Source: Cyclobacteriaceae bacterium
GTDB lineage: Bacteria > Bacteroidota > Bacteroidia > Cytophagales > Cyclobacteriaceae
DNA length: 35,571 nt
NCBI GenBank assembly: GCA_025350305.1
Contig: JANXYC010000116.1
Location: 1 to 35,571, forward strand
Direction: 5' to 3'
A program made the translations under genes and the position numbers. Every line of letters starts with the position of its first letter. The first letter of the stretch is position 1. A model generated the notes under the pieces. That model did not search any database and was not told the origin of the DNA. It saw only the letters and a program-made list of their open reading frames with translations. This document shows positions 23,371 to 32,323 of this stretch, in pieces.

Positions 23371-24849
23371 TCAATAGGCTCTTGCAAACAGAACTCTCAT
23401 TTTTGATGGCTTGCCTGAATAGATACACTTCCCATCCTCTGCCGTTGAATGGAGCGGGATACACCGTACTGTAGCTTTCGTTTCTTCTTTAATCTTCGTT
23501 TCCGTTTCAGCTGTCCCATCCCAATGCGCGAGCACAAAGCCACCTTTGCTATTTAAAATATTCTTGAATTCATCATATGTTTCAACTGTAGTTGTCATCT
23601 CCGTTCTGAATTTCAATGCACGGGCGTACATGTTTTTCTGAATATCTTCGAGTAGTTTGGGTATTTCCACTACGACATCTTTCACATTCATCACGTGCTT
23701 CTCTTTTGTATCGCGTCTTGCTATTTCTACGGTTCCATTCTCAAGATCGCGTGGACCGATGGCCATTCGTACTGGTACACCTTTCATTTCATATTCGGCA
23801 AACTTGAACCCAGGCTTGTGTGTGTCGCGATCATCAAATTTCACTGACAATCCAGCGTGTCGCAATGCAGTGATCAGGGGCCCGACGGCTGCTGAAATCT
23901 TCGTTTGTTCTTCTTCACTTCTGAAAATTGGCACGATCACCACGTGGATTGGCGCCAACCTGGGTGGAATAATAAGACCATCGTCATCGGAGTGTGCCAT
24001 GATAAGACCTCCAATCAGACGTGTGCTCACACCCCATGAAGTTCCCCATACATACTCAAGTTTCCCTTCCTTGTTGGAGTATTGCACGTTAAAAGCCTTT
24101 GCGAAATTCTGACCCAGAAAATGGGAGGTCCCTGCCTGCAGGGCTTTCCCATCCTGCATCAGCGCTTCAATGCAGTAGGTATCAATGGCTCCCGGAAATT
24201 TTTCGCCTTCACTCTTCTTGCCTTTAATCACGGGCAATGCCATGAAGTTCTCAACAAAATCAGCATAGACATCAAGCATCTGAAGGGTTTCTTTCTCAGC
24301 TTCCATTGCGGTAGCATGTGCAGTATGTCCTTCCTGCCAAAGGAATTCGGCAGTGCGCAAAAAAAGACGCGTGCGCATTTCCCATCGCACCACGTTTGCC
24401 CATTGGTTAATTAAGATAGGCAAATCGCGGTATGATTGTATCCATTTCCTGTACGTACTCCAAATGATGGCTTCGCTGGTGGGTCGCACGACCAATTCTT
24501 CTTCCAATTTGGCGTCAGGGTCTACGATTAGTTTTCCTTTATTGTTCGGGTCGGTTTTTAAACGATAGTGCGTGACAATCGCGCACTCTTTGGCGAAGCC
24601 CTCCGCATTTTTCTCTTCCGCTTCAAACATACTTTTAGGAACGAACAGTGGAAAATAAGCATTGACGTGGCCTGTGTCTTTAAACATTTTGTCCAATCCC
24701 TGCTGCATCTTCTCCCAGATCGCGTAGCCATACGGTTTTATCACCATGCATCCCCGCACATCAGAGTTTTCGGCCAGGTCCGCACGTTTTACTATTTCAA
24801 CATACCATTGCGCATAATCATCAGCACGGGTTGGTATCTGTTTTGCCAT
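23371..24849 (-). CDS. proS: Prolyl-tRNA synthetase, archaeal/eukaryotic type
   Basis: This enzyme attaches proline to tRNA-Pro. It has 492 residues from ATG 24849 ([16 protein letters not shown]). The class II catalytic core shows [12 protein letters not shown], motif 2 [20 protein letters not shown] and motif 3 [20 protein letters not shown]. The anticodon-binding domain follows ([29 protein letters not shown]), and a C-terminal domain ends in the typical terminal tyrosine (LFARAY). There is no editing insertion between motifs 2 and 3, which is normal for this type. The frame opens eight codons earlier, but that extension runs through the promoter region. Confidence 0.96.
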   Translation of the reverse strand: MAKQIPTRADDYAQWYVEIVKRADLAENSDVRGCMVIKPYGYAIWEKMQQGLDKMFKDTGHVNAYFPLFVPKSMFEAEEKNAEGFAKECAIVTHYRLKTDPNNKGKLIVDPDAKLEEELVVRPTSEAIIWSTYRKWIQSYRDLPILINQWANVVRWEMRTRLFLRTAEFLWQEGHTAHATAMEAEKETLQMLDVYADFVENFMALPVIKGKKSEGEKFPGAIDTYCIEALMQDGKALQAGTSHFLGQNFAKAFNVQYSNKEGKLEYVWGTSWGVSTRLIGGLIMAHSDDDGLIIPPRLAPIHVVIVPIFRSEEEQTKISAAVGPLITALRHAGLSVKFDDRDTHKPGFKFAEYEMKGVPVRMAIGPRDLENGTVEIARRDTKEKHVMNVKDVVVEIPKLLEDIQKNMYARALKFRTEMTTTVETYDEFKNILNSKGGFVLAHWDGTAETETKIKEETKATVRCIPLHSTAEDGKCIYSGKPSKMRVLFARAY

Positions 24850-24870
24850 TATACAATCAATTTTAAGGCG

Positions 24871-24878
24871 CAAATATA
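24871..24878 (-). promoter_or_regulatory. Candidate -7 box (TATATTTG) for proS
   Basis: Exact TAnnTTTG on the minus strand, 21 bases before the proS ATG, giving a leader of about 15 bases. Confidence 0.5.
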
Positions 24879-24982
24879 GGTCAGCTCATGCCGAAAGGCT
24901 GATTTTTGCGTTTTGGCCTCAGAATGAGAGAATTACCTACTCCCTTATGCTAAAAACCAGTGAAATCAGTACTGAAATATCG

Positions 24983-25013
24983 TTGTTATCCGGCACCATC
25001 CTTGTTAACTTTA
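24983..25013 (+). promoter_or_regulatory. Candidate promoter for the Gly/Tyr-rich protein gene
   Basis: TTG (24983-24985) and TAACTTTA (25006-25013, one mismatch to TAnnTTTG) are 20 bases apart, close to the Bacteroidota -33/-7 spacing. The leader would be about 25 bases. Confidence 0.4.
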
Positions 25014-25045
25014 CGTTAATAGGTCTGGAACTAAATCTGAATATT

Positions 25046-26164
25046 ATGAAAACGAAATACGCAATCTTGATGATGGCCATGGGGATGTCAGCAGCCGTAA
25101 TGGCTCAGGAAAATGATGATATGTATTTCAACTCAAAAGACCGTGTTGTTGCCAACAAGGTCTATGAGTCAGTGATGATAAAAAAATATCAACAGGAAGA
25201 TTTGAATGCCGTGCGCTCCAACCCGGTTAATCCTTCAGACAGCTACACCGGTCGCGGTGTGAATCCTGAATACAATGCACAAATCAAAAACGGAACGTCG
25301 GTCATCCAGGACAATCCTGACTATTTCCTCACCGGGTATCAGCCTAAGAATATAAACAGCAGCCTTTATAGCGGTAATAGCGCCTACCCTAATTCGTATT
25401 ACGGCAATGGCGGTTATAATAATGGCTATTATAATAATAGGATGGGCTATGGTGGCATGGGCTATTCTGGTATGGGCATGGGCTATTCTGGTATGGGTAT
25501 GGGCTATGGTGGCTTCGGTAGTCCTTTCGGATATTATTCGCCTTATAGCAGTATGATGATGGGCTACGGCTTTGGAGGTTATGGCTCAGGTTTTTATGGC
25601 GGCATGGGTTATGGAATGGGAAGCATGTTTGGAAGTCCCTTCTACAGCCCGTTTGGTATGAATTCGTTTTATAGCCCTTACTCCGGTTACGGGGGTTATG
25701 GCGGCTACGGTTATCCTTACGGCTCAACAGTCGTAATTAACAATGGCGACAGCCGCAGCACGGTAAATGGCAGGCATCCTTCACGTTCCGATGGCCTAAA
25801 CAACTACGTTGACAATAACCGCAATGATGCAACCATCACTGGCACGAATGGTCGTGTTCGTGAGGGTGGAAGAACGCGCGCAGATTCGCAAACTAATTAC
25901 TATGATCGTGGTTGGAAAAACAACAGCAACAATTTTCCGACGCGTAGCTACTACGATAATAACTCAGGCAATTCCCGCAGTGGATACTCAAACGGGGGCA
26001 ATAATAATAATAGCAGTTGGGGTGATTCAGGTGGAAGAACCCGTTCTTCCTGGGATTCATTTGGATCCGGCTCCCGCAGTTCATTTGGCGGTGGTGGATT
26101 CTCCGGTGGTAGCGGTGGCAGTTCTGGTGGCGGGGGTGGTGGTCATTCACGCGGAAGGAACTAA
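25046..26164 (+). CDS. Gly/Tyr/Asn/Ser-rich low-complexity secreted protein
   Basis: From ATG 25046 the product has 372 residues. A signal peptide (MKTKYAILMMAMGMSAAVMA) is cleaved before QENDD. About 90 ordinary residues follow, including VVANKVYESVMIKKYQQEDL. The rest is low-complexity: Gly/Tyr/Met repeats such as MGYSGMG and YGGYGYPYGS (about 125-230), then an Asn/Ser/Arg-rich part, and a C-terminal Gly/Ser tail (FSGGSGGSSGGGGGG) ending in a basic SRGRN. The sequence is probably disordered or adhesive, and surface exposure is inferred. It is followed 18 bases later by an outer-membrane barrel gene on the same strand, so the two are probably co-transcribed. Confidence 0.7.
   Translation: MKTKYAILMMAMGMSAAVMAQENDDMYFNSKDRVVANKVYESVMIKKYQQEDLNAVRSNPVNPSDSYTGRGVNPEYNAQIKNGTSVIQDNPDYFLTGYQPKNINSSLYSGNSAYPNSYYGNGGYNNGYYNNRMGYGGMGYSGMGMGYSGMGMGYGGFGSPFGYYSPYSSMMMGYGFGGYGSGFYGGMGYGMGSMFGSPFYSPFGMNSFYSPYSGYGGYGGYGYPYGSTVVINNGDSRSTVNGRHPSRSDGLNNYVDNNRNDATITGTNGRVREGGRTRADSQTNYYDRGWKNNSNNFPTRSYYDNNSGNSRSGYSNGGNNNNSSWGDSGGRTRSSWDSFGSGSRSSFGGGGFSGGSGGSSGGGGGGHSRGRN
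25457..25498 (+). repeat. 21-base in-frame tandem repeat inside the Gly/Tyr-rich gene
   Basis: ATGGGCTATTCTGGTATGGG plus C or T occurs twice in tandem with a 21-base period, coding MGYSGMG twice. Degenerate copies flank it on both sides. Confidence 0.7.
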
Positions 26165-26182
26165 TCTCAAAATATTCTTCGT

Positions 26183-27718
26183 ATGAGCGTAAAGATCGTT
26201 TTCGCGATCACAGGATTTGTGTTGCTTGGTGTGACTAAAATTTTTGCACAGAGCTATGCCGAAGAGGCACTTCTGATAAGTCGCATACGTCCCGGTGGTA
26301 CTGCGCGGGTGCAAGGAATGGGCGGCGTTCAGAATTCGCTCGGCGGAGATATCAGCTCAGCGTCCTACAATCCAGCGGGGCTCGGCATGTACAACCGTTC
26401 GGATTTTTCGATCACTCCCGGTTACGCTAGCAGCAGCGCTTCTTCATCATTTCTAGGGAATACAAGTAACGAAAACAAGTCCAATATCATCGTTCCCAAC
26501 CTCGGCATTGCCTTCACTACCAAGAAGGATGGAGCGAAAGGCCTGGTGAGCGGCACACTCGGCATCAGTTATAATCGGACGAATGATTTCAACAGCACAT
26601 TTTCCTACCAGGGTACCAACCCCGACAATTCTATTATTGATTACTTCGTCAATAACGCGAGTGGAACCGGCACCTCTCAGTTCAGCTCAAAAGGTTATAA
26701 CTACAATACTCCTGCGGGCCTGGCCTATTTCAATTATTTAATCGGCCCGCAATCGATCTTAAGTCCCAGTGATTCCCGGAACATAAATCGGCCTAATCCA
26801 GGACCCAATGATCAATATTTCACTGATGTATCCGGAATTCCCTTTCAATCCGAGGTGGTGAAAACGACCGGCGCGCAAAGTCAATTCAATATTTCCTATG
26901 GCGTTAATTTTAATGATAAGATCTTTGTGGGTGGAGGGTTGGGCCTTGCATCGATCAATTATAAATCTGTAAAGACATACACTGAATCATTTAAGGATAG
27001 CATATTCTCCAATCTGAAGCTGGACGAAACATTGAACTTATCCGGCTCCGGTTTCAACTTAACATTGGGCACTATTATTCGCCCGGTTGATAAGGTACAG
27101 ATTGGTTTTTCTTTGGCAACACCAACCTCATATTCAATCACGGACAACTATAGCGCTGCCTTGAGCACCAAATGGAATAACTTTCAATACTTGCCAGGAA
27201 AGTTTATTAATAACGAGCATGCAGAAACGGATGTCGTAACGTCTAACTATAACCTGGCTACTCCCTGGCGATTCAGTGGCGGCGCAACATTTTTCATCGG
27301 AAAACACGGTTTCATCAGCGCCGATGCCGAATATTTAAAGTACAGTTCCACAAAATTCAGTTCCAATACTGGCGATGATTATTCAGCTGACAATAAAGAA
27401 ATAAAAGGCCTGTATAAATCGGTCCTTAACCTTCGTTTTGGTGGCGAGTATCGCTTGAATAATTACAGGTTCAGGGGGGGGTACAGTTTGATGCCCGATC
27501 CGTTTCAAACCCAGCAGAATGGTGTCGACCGGTCCTTCTCTTCTTACTCCACCGGATTTGGGTATCGCATTCCTACTTTTTATATCGATTTCTCGGTTGT
27601 ATTGGGCCAGGGTAGCAATTCGTACAGGCCGTATCGTGTGCCTACAGCAACCAGCCCGCTTGTCACCCTGGATAATAAATCAACCACCTTTCTTATCACG
27701 ATTGGGTTTCCGTTCTGA
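26183..27718 (+). CDS. Outer-membrane protein of the OMPP1/FadL/TodX type
   Basis: The 511-residue product has a signal peptide (MSVKIVFAITGFVLLGVTKI then FAQ), then the plug-like N-terminus with RIRPGGTARVQGMGGVQNSLGGDISSASYNPAGLGMYN, the hallmark of FadL-type barrels. A series of amphipathic strands follows, ending in TTFLITIGFPF with the expected terminal Phe. It is likely a 14-strand outer-membrane channel for hydrophobic compounds; the substrate is unknown. It follows the Gly/Tyr-rich gene by 18 bases. Its 3' end overlaps the convergent aroK gene by 23 bases. Confidence 0.82.
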   Translation: MSVKIVFAITGFVLLGVTKIFAQSYAEEALLISRIRPGGTARVQGMGGVQNSLGGDISSASYNPAGLGMYNRSDFSITPGYASSSASSSFLGNTSNENKSNIIVPNLGIAFTTKKDGAKGLVSGTLGISYNRTNDFNSTFSYQGTNPDNSIIDYFVNNASGTGTSQFSSKGYNYNTPAGLAYFNYLIGPQSILSPSDSRNINRPNPGPNDQYFTDVSGIPFQSEVVKTTGAQSQFNISYGVNFNDKIFVGGGLGLASINYKSVKTYTESFKDSIFSNLKLDETLNLSGSGFNLTLGTIIRPVDKVQIGFSLATPTSYSITDNYSAALSTKWNNFQYLPGKFINNEHAETDVVTSNYNLATPWRFSGGATFFIGKHGFISADAEYLKYSSTKFSSNTGDDYSADNKEIKGLYKSVLNLRFGGEYRLNNYRFRGGYSLMPDPFQTQQNGVDRSFSSYSTGFGYRIPTFYIDFSVVLGQGSNSYRPYRVPTATSPLVTLDNKSTTFLITIGFPF

Positions 27719-28214
27719 TTTTTTCCAGTATATCTTCTGCCGCAATGGCACTACCGGTGAATGTAAGGTGTGCCTGCCGGTAAAAAGAAATCCGCTGCGA
27801 TCGCATAAACTCAATTTGATCTTTTAGGCTTTCGGGATGAGTTTTTGCGAAAAGTGGTCGCTCAGAAACGGACGAGCTCATAATACGCTTTGTAATTTCC
27901 CTGGCCGGTACATCCAGAAAAATACTTTTGCCCGCATTATTAATGACCGAGATGTTATCAAAAAAAACAGGTGCTCCACCACCGGTGGCCATCACAAAGT
28001 CTTTTTTTTCTGTACACCACTTTTTAAGCTGTGCTGCTTCCACATGTCGAAAATAGTCCTCCTTTTTCTGCCGGAAAATATCGCTGATCGTTATCTTCTC
28101 TTCTTTTTCTATTTCAATATCAAGATCGATAAAAGGAAGTTCGAGCGCTTCTGCTAACTCTTTTCCCAAAGTCGTTTTTCCAGAACCAGGAAGACCGAGT
28201 AGAAAAATTTTCAT
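27696..28214 (-). CDS. aroK: Shikimate kinase
   Basis: This enzyme phosphorylates shikimate at O3 with ATP in the chorismate pathway. It has 172 residues. Motifs are the P-loop GLPGSGKTTLGKELAE (7-22), the shikimate-binding FIDLDIEIEK (Asp near 31 and 33), TISDIFRQKKEDYFRHVE with the conserved Arg, the glycine triplet ATGGGAPV, and the lid with SERPLF. Its C-terminal codons overlap the end of the FadL-like gene by 23 bases on the opposite strand. Upstream, 42 bases away on the same strand, ends the BT_3928-family gene. Confidence 0.93.
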   Translation of the reverse strand: MKIFLLGLPGSGKTTLGKELAEALELPFIDLDIEIEKEEKITISDIFRQKKEDYFRHVEAAQLKKWCTEKKDFVMATGGGAPVFFDNISVINNAGKSIFLDVPAREITKRIMSSSVSERPLFAKTHPESLKDQIEFMRSQRISFYRQAHLTFTGSAIAAEDILEKIRTETQS

Positions 28215-28229
28215 AACTCACCCCTGCTC

Positions 28230-28250
28230 CTCTCTCCTACGGGGAGAGGG
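28230..28250. repeat. CTCTCC/GGAGAG hairpin in the aroK leader
   Basis: An 8-base stem (28230-28237 with 28243-28250, one T-G pair) with loop TACGG is preceded by CTCACCCCTG. This GGAGAGG/CAGGGGTGAG type of block is familiar as a dispersed palindrome in many genomes. On the minus strand it lies between the BT_3928-family stop and the aroK start. Confidence 0.5.
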
Positions 28251-28256
28251 AAGGTT

Positions 28257-29369
28257 TTATTTTGTTAGTAAATTTAAAATAGTTTCAGCAGAAGGCGTGT
28301 TGTTGTGATGCCAGTTGCCCAAAACCGTTCCGTCCTTCCACAGGGCAATACCTGGATTTGAACGAATGATGGTCTTCAGTACGGTGGCATCGGAAAAAGC
28401 GTAGGGCACACCCAATTGATGCTTATGCCTGAAAGATTCCATTTGCTCGGAGGAAGAAGAAGTCAATACAAGGCAATCAACTTTACCCTCCAGGGCTTTT
28501 GTCAATTGCCGGATGACTTCAATGTTTTCTTCGGAAGTCTTTCTGACATCAACCATGACGATCATCAGCTTGGGTCCCTTGAATGTGGTCGCCGTAATAT
28601 CTTCACCTTCCGGGCTGCTAACGCTAAAGTCGGTGATCGTAGGCTTGATTTTGTCTTCGTTCAGTATTCTGGAGGATTTGAACGCGTACCCTTGCTCGGC
28701 CGGCAGGAATTTTTGTGTGCGCACTTCTTCGTTGTTTTTCACGAACGTATATTCAATCACGGGTTGTTCCGGTGGAAGCATCTGCTTTGGAATGTTGTTT
28801 CCTACCCGGTAGGCACGAAAATCAATAAAGGGAAGATGGCGAACGGCGTACACCCCGAGAAATAAACTGGTAACGACAGTGATGAGAATCACGCTGTGCC
28901 CCTCCAATGTTCTCAACACTGCCTGGTAGCGCTTTCGGTACCAAAACAGATGCGAAACGAAAACCATCAGCATAATATCCTTCCAAAATGATTGCCAGGG
29001 GGTAAGCTTGATCGCATCTCCAAAGCAACCGCAGTCGGTTACTTTGTCAAAATAAGCGGAGTAGAATGTGAGAAATGTAAAGAAGATCATCAACATCAGG
29101 AGTACCCAGGATGTTACCCGCATCCTGTAAAATAGCAGAATGGCTACCCCGAGGGTAATCTCCAACACAATCATCACCATACCGATCTCCAGCGACCACG
29201 GAATAAAATAATGAAAGAACGACCCAAAATCCTGGGAGAATACCTCGAAATATTCCTCCATTTTGATTTCAGTGCCAATGGGATCATTCAACTTGATCAA
29301 GCCAGAGAAAATAAAGAGGCCGCCGACGAAGTAACGGGAAAACTGATCGATGAATTTTTGCATGGTCAT
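28257..29369 (-). CDS. DoxX-like membrane protein of the BT_3928 family
   Basis: The product has 370 residues. The N-terminal half is a DoxX/methylamine-utilisation-E-type four-helix membrane domain with RYFVGGLFIFSGLIKLNDPI at the start and a conserved VTDCGCFGDAIKLTPWQSF (paired cysteines at the membrane edge). A further helix near 160-180 leads to a C-terminal periplasmic region of about 190 residues with a thioredoxin-like pattern (GPKLMIVMVDVRKTSEENI, CLVLTSSSSE, YAFSDATVLKTIIRSNPGI) but without a CxxC. The family is general in Bacteroidota. A role in redox or quinone chemistry is inferred from DoxX relatives. It lies downstream of DUF1599, as often in this phylum. Confidence 0.85.
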   Translation of the reverse strand: MTMQKFIDQFSRYFVGGLFIFSGLIKLNDPIGTEIKMEEYFEVFSQDFGSFFHYFIPWSLEIGMVMIVLEITLGVAILLFYRMRVTSWVLLMLMIFFTFLTFYSAYFDKVTDCGCFGDAIKLTPWQSFWKDIMLMVFVSHLFWYRKRYQAVLRTLEGHSVILITVVTSLFLGVYAVRHLPFIDFRAYRVGNNIPKQMLPPEQPVIEYTFVKNNEEVRTQKFLPAEQGYAFKSSRILNEDKIKPTITDFSVSSPEGEDITATTFKGPKLMIVMVDVRKTSEENIEVIRQLTKALEGKVDCLVLTSSSSEQMESFRHKHQLGVPYAFSDATVLKTIIRSNPGIALWKDGTVLGNWHHNNTPSAETILNLLTK

Positions 29370-29440
29370 AACAAGAGGCAGATTCTGGTCACTGGGTTGC
29401 TGGTTGCGAACTACCAGTAATCAAGCAACGGTCCCTGGAA

Positions 29441-29980
29441 TTATTCATTTAATTTTATTAAACAGAACACTGCATAATTGATTATATCCTGATAATTTGC
29501 CTTCACCCCTTCACTTATGAGTGTTTTACCTTCATTGTCTTCAATTTGTTTCACCCTTAACAATTTCATAAGAATAATGTCGGTGATGGAACTGATGCGC
29601 ATTTCGCGCCACGCCTCGCCATAATCATGATTCTTGTTTTCATGAAGCTGAAATGTCTCTTCAACGGCGTCGTGGTAGACCGGAGCGATCTCTTCCGCTG
29701 TCAGTTCCATGTTGGTAGTTGCGCCCAACTTCATCTGGATCAAGGCGATGACGGAATAATTAACAATGCCGACAAATTCATCACGGATGCTGTCCTCCAC
29801 TTTTTGCTGACCCTTTTCCTGGATGCTGCGGATGCGCTGCGCCTTGATATAAATCTGGTCGGTAATACTTGCCAGTCGCAGCACCCGCCAGGCCGTGCCA
29901 TAGTCACGGGTCTTCTTTACGAACAGTTCTTGGCAGGCGGCAATTACCTCTTTATATTGTGTGGAAGTTTTTTTAATCAT
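29441..29980 (-). CDS. DUF1599-domain protein
   Basis: The product has 179 residues and contains two copies of the same motif: LFVKKTRDYGTAWRVLRLAS (about 19-38) and LHENKNHDYGEAWREMRISS (about 112-131), each followed by ITDxI..K..R...I. The K..DYG.AWR.(L/M)R pattern defines DUF1599, thought to be related to nucleotide-handling (MazG-like, all-alpha) proteins. It is cytosolic; the reaction is unknown. It is transcribed divergently from folP with only seven bases between the start chosen for folP and its own ATG, so the two promoters overlap the coding starts. Confidence 0.85.
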   Translation of the reverse strand: MIKKTSTQYKEVIAACQELFVKKTRDYGTAWRVLRLASITDQIYIKAQRIRSIQEKGQQKVEDSIRDEFVGIVNYSVIALIQMKLGATTNMELTAEEIAPVYHDAVEETFQLHENKNHDYGEAWREMRISSITDIILMKLLRVKQIEDNEGKTLISEGVKANYQDIINYAVFCLIKLNE

Positions 29981-29987
29981 ACAGCGA

Positions 29988-30839
29988 GTGCAAAATAACG
30001 TATTTTATACCAACAAAACATTGAACGTTCGCGGCAAGCTCTTTGACCTGAGCACACCCAAGGTGATGGGCATTCTCAACGTGACCCCCGATAGCTTTTA
30101 TGACGGCGGAAAATTCACGGGTGAGAAGCCCGTACTGAATCAGGTAAAAAAAATGCTGGACGAAGGCGCAAGCTTTATTGATGTTGGTGGTTACTCCTCA
30201 CGGCCGGGAGCAGCGGAGATTTCTGAGGAAGAAGAAGCTGTACGAGTGGTACCTACTATCCAATTCATCATAAAAAATTTTCCTCAATGCATTATTTCCA
30301 TCGATACATTTCGTTCATCCACAGCGATCAAAGCCGTAGAAGCAGGAGCCTCGATTATCAATGATATTTCAGGCGGCGAACAAGATCCGCGGATGTTTGA
30401 AACCGTAGTGTCCCTCGATGTACCTTATATTCTTATGCACATGCGTGGCACGGCACGGACAATGACCACACTGACAGCTTATAGCAACTTACTAAAGGCC
30501 ATAACGGATTACTTTCACACAAAAATCCATCGCCTTCATCAATTGGGTGCAAAAGATATCATCATCGATCCCGGATTTGGTTTTGCGAAAACAGCCGAAC
30601 AGAGTTTCGAATTGCTGCATCACCTGGATTACTTTAAAACACTCGGCCAGCCTATTCTGGCTGGAATCTCCAGGAAGTCAATGATCTGGAAAACACTACA
30701 GACAACGACGGAAGGAGCGCTTAACGGCACCACTGCTCTGAACGCAGTGGCACTATTGAAAGGCGCAAGCATTTTGCGCGTACACGATGTAAAGGAGGCA
30801 GTGGAATGCATCCACTTGATTGAAAAAGTAAGAGCTTAG
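29988..30839 (+). CDS. folP: Dihydropteroate synthase
   Basis: This enzyme condenses p-aminobenzoate with dihydropterin pyrophosphate in folate synthesis and is the sulfonamide target. All motifs are present: VMGILNVTPDSFYDGGKF, FIDVGGYSSRPGA, SIDTFRS, IINDISGGEQD, ILMHMRGT, IIDPGFGFAKT, GISRKSMI and ILRVHDV. The start is uncertain: GTG 29988 gives 283 residues beginning MQNNVFYTNKTLNVRGK. A GTG at 29961 would overlap the DUF1599 gene, and a TTG at 30021 would give NVRGKLFDLS directly. It is probably the first gene before cdaA, 218 bases downstream. Confidence 0.93.
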   Translation: MQNNVFYTNKTLNVRGKLFDLSTPKVMGILNVTPDSFYDGGKFTGEKPVLNQVKKMLDEGASFIDVGGYSSRPGAAEISEEEEAVRVVPTIQFIIKNFPQCIISIDTFRSSTAIKAVEAGASIINDISGGEQDPRMFETVVSLDVPYILMHMRGTARTMTTLTAYSNLLKAITDYFHTKIHRLHQLGAKDIIIDPGFGFAKTAEQSFELLHHLDYFKTLGQPILAGISRKSMIWKTLQTTTEGALNGTTALNAVALLKGASILRVHDVKEAVECIHLIEKVRA

Positions 30840-31045
30840 CAGTGGTTGGTTGCAATAACAAGATATTCCCACCAGACGTATGCATATCCTGGACAATTTT
30901 AAGGAGTTCCCGTTCCGGATTATCATATAAAGCAAAGTTTTATAACATTTGAAAGGAATTACACCCGCGAAAGTTTCTGAAAGATTTCGCTCATCTCACC
31001 CAGGTTTAGGCGCACTCCTTGTGGAGATAAACGAGTTAAAAGGTT

Positions 31046-31053
31046 TAACTTTG
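31046..31053 (+). promoter_or_regulatory. Candidate -7 box (TAACTTTG) for cdaA
   Basis: Exact TAnnTTTG match ending four bases before the GTG at 31058. The transcript would start at about the start codon. Confidence 0.5.
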
Positions 31054-31057
31054 AAAC

Positions 31058-31912
31058 GTGATTTTGGCCTTCAAAATATCGTTTTTGGAAGTTAGCTGGG
31101 TCGACCTGGCAGACATCAGCTTAGTGGCCATCCTGTTGTACCAGATTTATAAAATGATCAGGGGCAGCCTGGCGGTCAATATTTTCCTCGGCCTCCTTTC
31201 ACTTTACCTGGTGTATTTAGTCGTAAGAGCTGCGCAGATGGAGCTGCTCACAAATATTTTAGGGCAGTTTATGGGTGTTGGCGTATTGGCGATGATTATT
31301 GTATTCCAACCCGAATTGCGAAAATTTTTATTAGTTATCGGCCGAAGCACCGACCGCGATTTTTTCAAATCACTTGCGCATTGGCACAACCGCTATCATG
31401 ATGACTTTGACGTACACCATGTGATTGAAGCCGCCAAAACACTGAAGGCCACCCGCACGGGTGCATTGATTGTTTTCTCCCGTGACACCGACCTGAAACT
31501 GTATATCGAGACAGGCGATCCTCTGGATGCTGAAGTAACCCGGCGACTCCTGATCAGCATCTTCAATAAAAATAGTCCATTGCATGATGGCGCTGTAGTT
31601 ATTTTTAAAGGCCGCATCAAAGCCGCACGGTGCGTATTGCCCGTTAGTGAAAATGATCATCTGCCGCCGCACTTTGGCCTTCGGCACCGTTCAGCCATTG
31701 GCATGAGTGAGAATACCGATACACTGGTCATGGTTATATCAGAAGAAACCGGCCGCCTCATCCTCGCACGAAACGGCAAGTACCTGAAAGGACTCAAACT
31801 GAAACAGGTGGAGCAGAAAATTCTGGAGTACCTCCACAATGAAGAACCAAAAAAGTGGGACGAAGTGCCCATTGAGCCCGAGCCTGTCGAGCCACAAGAA
31901 GTGAAAGCATAA
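31058..31912 (+). CDS. cdaA: Diadenylate cyclase CdaA (c-di-AMP synthase)
   Basis: This membrane-bound enzyme makes cyclic di-AMP from two ATP. It has 284 residues with a GTG start. The N-terminus has about three helices (ISLVAILLYQIY, LAVNIFLGLLSLYLVYLVV, LGQFMGVGVLAMIIVFQ) and is followed by the DAC domain with HDGAVVI (Asp177-Gly178-Ala179) and GLRHRSAIG (Arg209-His210-Arg211), both needed for catalysis, and SEETG at 228-232. An acidic, Pro-rich tail (PIEPEPVEPQ) ends it. FEVSWVDL-type N-termini are usual in Bacteroidota CdaA; here it is FLEVSWVDLADI, which supports the chosen start. No regulator CdaR is adjacent. Confidence 0.93.
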   Translation: MILAFKISFLEVSWVDLADISLVAILLYQIYKMIRGSLAVNIFLGLLSLYLVYLVVRAAQMELLTNILGQFMGVGVLAMIIVFQPELRKFLLVIGRSTDRDFFKSLAHWHNRYHDDFDVHHVIEAAKTLKATRTGALIVFSRDTDLKLYIETGDPLDAEVTRRLLISIFNKNSPLHDGAVVIFKGRIKAARCVLPVSENDHLPPHFGLRHRSAIGMSENTDTLVMVISEETGRLILARNGKYLKGLKLKQVEQKILEYLHNEEPKKWDEVPIEPEPVEPQEVKA

Positions 31913-32323
31913 GATTTTCTGCCATCGTGGGCCTGCACCGGATTGGCTGAGCTGGCCGGAATGAAGTGGGGTTTCTTTTCATACTCCTTTATCTGCACAA
32001 AACGATTCTGGCACCAATTCTGGCAGTAAAATTTTGTTTAGCAGCTATGCTACCTGATGCGAGTAACAGATTCTTTGTGTACGGAAACTACAAAATAGAA
32101 AAACAGACTGTAAAGAAATGCGATGGCAAGCAGCCTGAAGTGTATCATAGTGTTTGTTGTTGTTCTTTAGGAAATATGACAGGCACGAATTGATTATACC
32201 GCTCGTTATCTCCCACGAGCCGTCAAAAGTAATATTTTCTCTTCTTTTTGATAATTTCTTAGGAATGGCATGCGCGGCGTGTATTTTGCTATTCCTAATT
32301 TCAAACTACCCGGAATAGATTCT
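31913..32323. other. Intergenic stretch without a clear gene
   Basis: The only frame of any size (31966-32193, plus strand) has no motif and an odd composition. A 5-6-base inverted repeat (GCTCGT...ACGAGC near 32202-32222) may be a weak terminator. The last 54 bases are in frame with the subtilase gene (ATG at 32270). Confidence 0.4.

Noticed and set aside
25389-25727. Minus-strand frame rich in Ser, Tyr, His and Asn opposite the Gly/Tyr-rich gene
   Set aside because: It is the mirror of a low-complexity coding region, which leaves few stops on the other strand.
30840-31045. Riboswitch in front of cdaA
   Set aside because: The gap has no conserved riboswitch core that I can recognise, and the likely promoter is directly at the cdaA start, leaving no leader.
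31966-32193. Plus-strand frame of 75 codons after cdaA
   Set aside because: No homology that I recognise, odd cysteine cluster at its end, and no promoter; probably chance.
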